Below are positions 6,950-9,336 of a stretch of 9,336 nucleotides of DNA, in pieces. The translations under genes were made by a program, and so were the position numbers. Source of the DNA: Bacteroidota bacterium (lineage in GTDB: Bacteria > Bacteroidota > Bacteroidia > Bacteroidales > VadinHA17); contig VGGM01000033.1 of NCBI GenBank assembly GCA_016868515.1, positions 1-9,336 of the forward strand, in the 5' to 3' direction. Numbering within the stretch: position 1 is the first letter of the stretch; the number at the start of each line of letters is the position of its first letter. The notes beneath the pieces are model-generated. The model was not told the DNA's origin and ran no database searches. It saw only the letters and a program-made list of their open reading frames with translations.

Positions 6950-7795
6950 TCAGTAGGCCTTAAGGCTCATATCAAGGCTGCTTATCTGGTGGGTGAGAGC
7001 ACCTACCGAGATAAAATCGACTCCACATAGTGCAAACGACCTTACGGTTTCAAGTGTTATTCCACCTGATGATTCGGTTTCAAAGCGTCCGTTTACCATT
7101 TCAACTGCCCTGAGTGTATCGTCGGCAGAGAAATTATCGAACATAATCCGGTCGACACCTCCGGTTCTTAATATTTCGGCCACATCATCAATATTCCGGG
7201 CTTCGATTTCCACCTTGAGGCTGAGTCCCTTTTCCTTAAGGTATTTCCGGGTTCTGTCAATGGCGGCTGCAATACTGCCTGCAAAATCAATGTGATTATC
7301 CTTTATCATCACCATATCGTACAATCCCATCCTGTGATTCATTCCGCCTCCTATTCTTACGGCCTCTTTTTCAAGCATACGCAATCCGGGCGATGTTTTC
7401 CTGGTGTCGAGGATTTTGGCCCTGGTTCCTTCAACAGCCTTGACATATTTTGATGTTTGGGTGGCGATTCCGCTCATTCGCTGCAGGATATTAAGGGTGA
7501 GCCTCTCGGCGCGAAGTATTGACTGGTGGAGTCCGGTAACTTCGAACACCACGTCGCCCTGAGTAATAGTGTCGCCGTCGTTGAAAAACCTTATTATACC
7601 GAGCCGGCTGTCAGTCTGCCTGAAGACCTCCATCGCTGCCCTCATACCGGCCAGCACACCCTCCTGTTTCGCCAGTAGTCTCGCTGTGCCTGCGGCATCG
7701 GGGTTTATGCATGCCAGAGAAGTATGGTCGCCTTCTCCCACATCCTCAATAATTGCTTCGGAAATAACTCTTTCAAGTAGTCTGTCTGCCATCAT
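6950..7795 (-). CDS. nadC: Nicotinate-nucleotide diphosphorylase (carboxylating), quinolinate phosphoribosyltransferase
   Basis: Converts quinolinate and PRPP to nicotinate mononucleotide, CO2 and diphosphate in de novo NAD synthesis; cytoplasmic. Its 281 residues are normal family length. Landmarks: EDVGEGDHTS at 17-26 (N-terminal domain), RAERLTLNILQRMSGIA at 95-111, DTRKTSPGLR at 130-139 (substrate phosphate and carboxylate binding), GGGMNHRMGLYD at 149-160, IKDNH at 164-168, a KVEIEAR strand at 194-200, MFDNFSADD at 218-226, and ESSGGITLE at 241-249. All key basic residues are present. The start is one of two adjacent ATGs (7795 or 7792); either overlaps the end of the DUF4783 gene (by 23 or 20 nt), implying translational coupling. 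No nadA or nadB is visible nearby. YihY follows 3 nt later. Confidence 0.97.
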   Translation of the reverse strand: MMADRLLERVISEAIIEDVGEGDHTSLACINPDAAGTARLLAKQEGVLAGMRAAMEVFRQTDSRLGIIRFFNDGDTITQGDVVFEVTGLHQSILRAERLTLNILQRMSGIATQTSKYVKAVEGTRAKILDTRKTSPGLRMLEKEAVRIGGGMNHRMGLYDMVMIKDNHIDFAGSIAAAIDRTRKYLKEKGLSLKVEIEARNIDDVAEILRTGGVDRIMFDNFSADDTLRAVEMVNGRFETESSGGITLETVRSFALCGVDFISVGALTHQISSLDMSLKAY

Positions 7796-8183
7796 CAGGG
7801 TCGATTCTGATCTGGTGGATCAACACTCCTTCAGCGGTTTTCTTCAGGAGCAGGTAAACCCTGAAGGTAGCTTTTTCGGTTTTCAGACTGCCAATCGCAA
7901 AGTAGGCATCATTCTTTGAGCCCTGATGCCTGATGGAAAAGTCCTTTACCGGGTTGGAGGCAAAGAAATCCTTAAGAATTGCTTCAGCATTTGGCTTTCT
8001 GTAGAAATCCTCCTTGTTGAGCAGCACTAATTCAACAGTGGGGTTAAGGTAGCGAACAAGTTCGGTTGCGTTGCCAGTCTTGAATGCCATAGCAATTCCC
8101 GGAGGTATTTTGTCCGATTCCTGTGCGAATACGAAGAGAGTGAGAAAAAAGAGTACCGGAACCAGCATAAAGAGTCTTCTCAT
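7773..8183 (-). CDS. DUF4783-like secreted protein
   Basis: A 136-residue protein starting at the ATG at 8183. An in-frame GTG at 8207 is possible but lies about 10 nt from the predicted transcript start and would put extra residues before the signal. The N-terminus is a signal peptide: MRR, a strongly hydrophobic stretch to residue 19, and a likely cleavage after A20 (FVFA|QES). The mature part, about 116 residues, reads PPGIAMAFKTGNATELVRYLNPTVELVLL and later AEAILKDFFASNPVKDFSIRHQG, ending in alternating strands. This fits the Bacteroidetes DUF4783 family, small NTF2-like-looking domains of unknown function, usually found next to nadC. It is predicted to be periplasmic. It is the first gene of the cluster, and its 3' end overlaps the start of nadC. 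Family assignment is from memory of the pattern, not a search. Confidence 0.82.
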   Translation of the reverse strand: MRRLFMLVPVLFFLTLFVFAQESDKIPPGIAMAFKTGNATELVRYLNPTVELVLLNKEDFYRKPNAEAILKDFFASNPVKDFSIRHQGSKNDAYFAIGSLKTEKATFRVYLLLKKTAEGVLIHQIRIDPDDGRQTT

Positions 8184-8223
8184 TGTAAACGCTGTTTTGT
8201 TTAACACATTCTGCCGTCAGTCA

Positions 8224-8256
8224 CAAATGTACTTATTTTAATGCAAATGGCGGCAA
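8224..8256 (-). promoter_or_regulatory. Promoter candidate for the DUF4783-nadC-yihY cluster
   Basis: On the minus strand TACATTTG (8231-8224) is an exact TAnnTTTG box and is the same 8-mer as the glutamine synthetase -7 box. A TTG on the minus strand (8256-8254) lies 22 nt upstream of it, slightly long but usable. Initiation near 8217 gives a leader of about 34 nt to the ATG at 8183. It is arranged back to back with the rlmH promoter in the 162-nt divergent region 8184-8345. Confidence 0.5.
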
Positions 8257-8298
8257 TCTGAGCTTCAATCACTGTTTTTTATTAACGATTATACTTGT

Positions 8299-8306
8299 TA
8301 CTTTTG
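8299..8306 (+). promoter_or_regulatory. -7 box of the rlmH promoter
   Basis: TACTTTTG is an exact TAnnTTTG match. Initiation near 8312-8314 would give a leader of about 33 nt before the ATG at 8346. The expected -33 position falls in a T-rich run (8275-8280) with no clear TTG. The leader holds two copies of TTGAGG (8309-8314 and 8321-8326) and a four-codon open frame (8329-8343). Confidence 0.45.
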
Positions 8307-8345
8307 TCTTGAGGCATTTGTTGAGGTGATGGCGAAGCATTAAGG

Positions 8346-8822
8346 ATGATGAAGGTTTATTTCATTCAAACGGGTAAAACCAGTGAAAAGCATGTTGCCG
8401 ACGGAGTTGAGCAGTATGTAGCCCGGATCAGGCGTTCCATACCCTTTGAAACCATTACAGTACCTGCTGTCAGGAATTCACGTGCGATGCCGGCAGAAGA
8501 GGTTAAGAAGCGGGAAGGACAGGCTATCATGTCAGTCATCCCTTCCGACTCTTATGTAATTCTTCTCGATGAGAGGGGCACTGAGTATTCCACCACAGAA
8601 TTTGCATCATTTATGCGCAGGTCGTTGTCGGGCACCAGGAGGAATATTTGCTTCGTTTCGGGGGGGGCCTGGGGATTCTCACAGGAAGCATACGGACGGG
8701 CCGATATGAAACTTTCACTTTCAAAGCTTACATTTCCTCACCAGTTGGTACGGTTGTTATTTATGGAACAGCTTTACCGTGTTCTCACACTGATTGAGGG
8801 GAAACCTTATCATCATGAATAA
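8346..8822 (+). CDS. rlmH: 23S rRNA (pseudouridine(1915)-N(3))-methyltransferase RlmH
   Basis: SPOUT-class S-adenosylmethionine methyltransferase that methylates N3 of pseudouridine 1915 in helix 69 of 23S rRNA, acting on assembled 70S ribosomes. It has 158 residues from the first of two adjacent ATGs (157 from 8349), the normal length. Landmarks: KVYFIQTGKT at the start, VILLDERGTE at 71-80, FVSGGAWGF at 103-111 (SAM-binding knot loop), LSLSKLTFPHQLVRLLFMEQLYR at 123-145 seen as consecutive conserved blocks, and the C-terminal PYHHE at 154-158. The loop has Ser105 where Ile is common in this family. Its codons for S105-G106-G107 form an eight-G run (8660-8667). Transcribed divergently from the DUF4783-nadC cluster; a membrane sensor gene follows 8 nt after its stop, so the two are probably co-transcribed. 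Confidence 0.96.
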   Translation: MMKVYFIQTGKTSEKHVADGVEQYVARIRRSIPFETITVPAVRNSRAMPAEEVKKREGQAIMSVIPSDSYVILLDERGTEYSTTEFASFMRRSLSGTRRNICFVSGGAWGFSQEAYGRADMKLSLSKLTFPHQLVRLLFMEQLYRVLTLIEGKPYHHE

Positions 8823-8830
8823 ATGACCAA

Positions 8831-9336
8831 ATGAAAATCGAGAGGAAGAGTCTGGCCAGATATCTGGTACTGATACTCCTGTTCCTTCTGGCGGCAGTCT
8901 CGGAACGGATTTACTTCGGAGAAACCGAATACAGGATTCTCACAAGGCGGGCTGAAAAGACTGTGGCCAGAAAATCGGAAAAGATGCTGGCTGCCCTTGA
9001 GACACTCAGGGAGACAGGTTTCACTGATGAATCAATAAGGCTGCTTTCCGGACGGATTGATTTTGAGGCTCTTGACAGGCAGGGAATTACACTGCTGGTG
9101 TTCAGCGATGATTCTCTGGTATTCTGGAGCAACAACTCTATGGAGATACCGGAAGGGTTGCCCGGCAAAACAGCCAGAGGCGGGGTGTTATTCATTCATA
9201 ACGGGTATTTCCTGGCACATAGCGTTGAATCAGCGGGAAAGGTTTATGTAGGCCTTCTAAGACTATACTGCAGGTATGATATAGTTAACTCACATATCAG
9301 AAGGGGATTTCCCGAGTTTTACGGATTGCCGGCAGC
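8831..9336 (+). CDS. Probable sensor histidine kinase, N-terminal sensor region (truncated by window end)
   Basis: The frame is open from the ATG at 8831 to the window end: 168 residues plus two bases, no stop. It begins with basic residues (MKIERKSLAR), then a membrane segment at about 11-23 (YLVLILLFLLAAV), followed by a predicted periplasmic region. This region has a helical stretch at about 32-62 (RILTRRAEKTVARKSEKM), a strand and loop with FSDDSLVFWSNNS at 91-103, YFLAHSVESAGKVYVGLLRLY at 126-146 seen as paired strands, and RRGFPEF at 157-163. The pattern of 'WSNN', then a strand ending in a basic-aromatic 'GLLRLYCRYDIVNSHI', resembles periplasmic sensor domains of Bacteroidetes histidine kinases. 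HAMP, HisKA and ATPase domains would lie beyond the window, so the kinase call is inference. It starts 8 nt after rlmH and is likely in the same operon. Confidence 0.65.
   Translation, partial: MKIERKSLARYLVLILLFLLAAVSERIYFGETEYRILTRRAEKTVARKSEKMLAALETLRETGFTDESIRLLSGRIDFEALDRQGITLLVFSDDSLVFWSNNSMEIPEGLPGKTARGGVLFIHNGYFLAHSVESAGKVYVGLLRLYCRYDIVNSHIRRGFPEFYGLPA

Noticed and set aside
8911..9195. Open frame of 94 codons on the minus strand
   Set aside because: Antisense to the sensor gene, whose plus-strand frame stays open for 168 codons and has a membrane segment and a sensible start after rlmH.

Overview
The window reads as a chromosomal housekeeping segment from a Bacteroidetes (Bacteroidia-like) bacterium. 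The pointers are close matches to that phylum's ValS, to a Bacteroides-type glutamine synthetase of about 500 residues, and to a DUF4783-nadC-yihY cluster beside rlmH. Starts generally lack a strong Shine-Dalgarno sequence, and several intergenic regions carry exact TAnnTTTG (-7 type) promoter boxes. I see no rRNA, tRNA, CRISPR array, insertion sequence, phage gene or long repeat.

Layout, left to right. (1) 2-325, plus: the 3' end of a phosphodiester glycosidase (NAGPA domain) gene cut by the window edge. (2) 411-3035, plus: complete valS. (3) 3032-4339, minus: a predicted lipoprotein of unknown function with an HxxxH...E arrangement like a zinc peptidase that has lost its catalytic Glu. Its stop shares the four bases CTAG with the valS stop. 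(4) 4340-4518: an AT-rich divergent promoter region containing the best promoter in the window. (5) 4519-6024, plus: a type I-like glutamine synthetase family enzyme. (6) A minus-strand cluster transcribed right to left: DUF4783 protein (8183-7773), nadC (7795-6950) and a YihY/BrkB membrane protein (6946-5999). The first pair overlaps by 23 nt, the second pair is 3 nt apart, and the last gene overlaps the 3' end of the glutamine synthetase gene by 26 nt. (7) 8184-8345: a divergent promoter region. (8) 8346-8822, plus: rlmH, followed after 8 nt by the start of a probable sensor histidine kinase gene (8831 onward) that runs off the end.

Functionally these are translation and ribosome maturation (valS, rlmH), NAD synthesis (nadC), nitrogen metabolism (glutamine synthetase family) and envelope proteins (YihY, lipoprotein, DUF4783, sensor kinase). 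The genes are packed very tightly: both convergent pairs overlap, leaving no room for a conventional intergenic terminator. I found no convincing new multi-gene system. The best leads are the degenerate-peptidase lipoprotein, the two overlapping convergent gene ends, the DUF4783/nadC overlap, and small translation-coupling oddities around rlmH.
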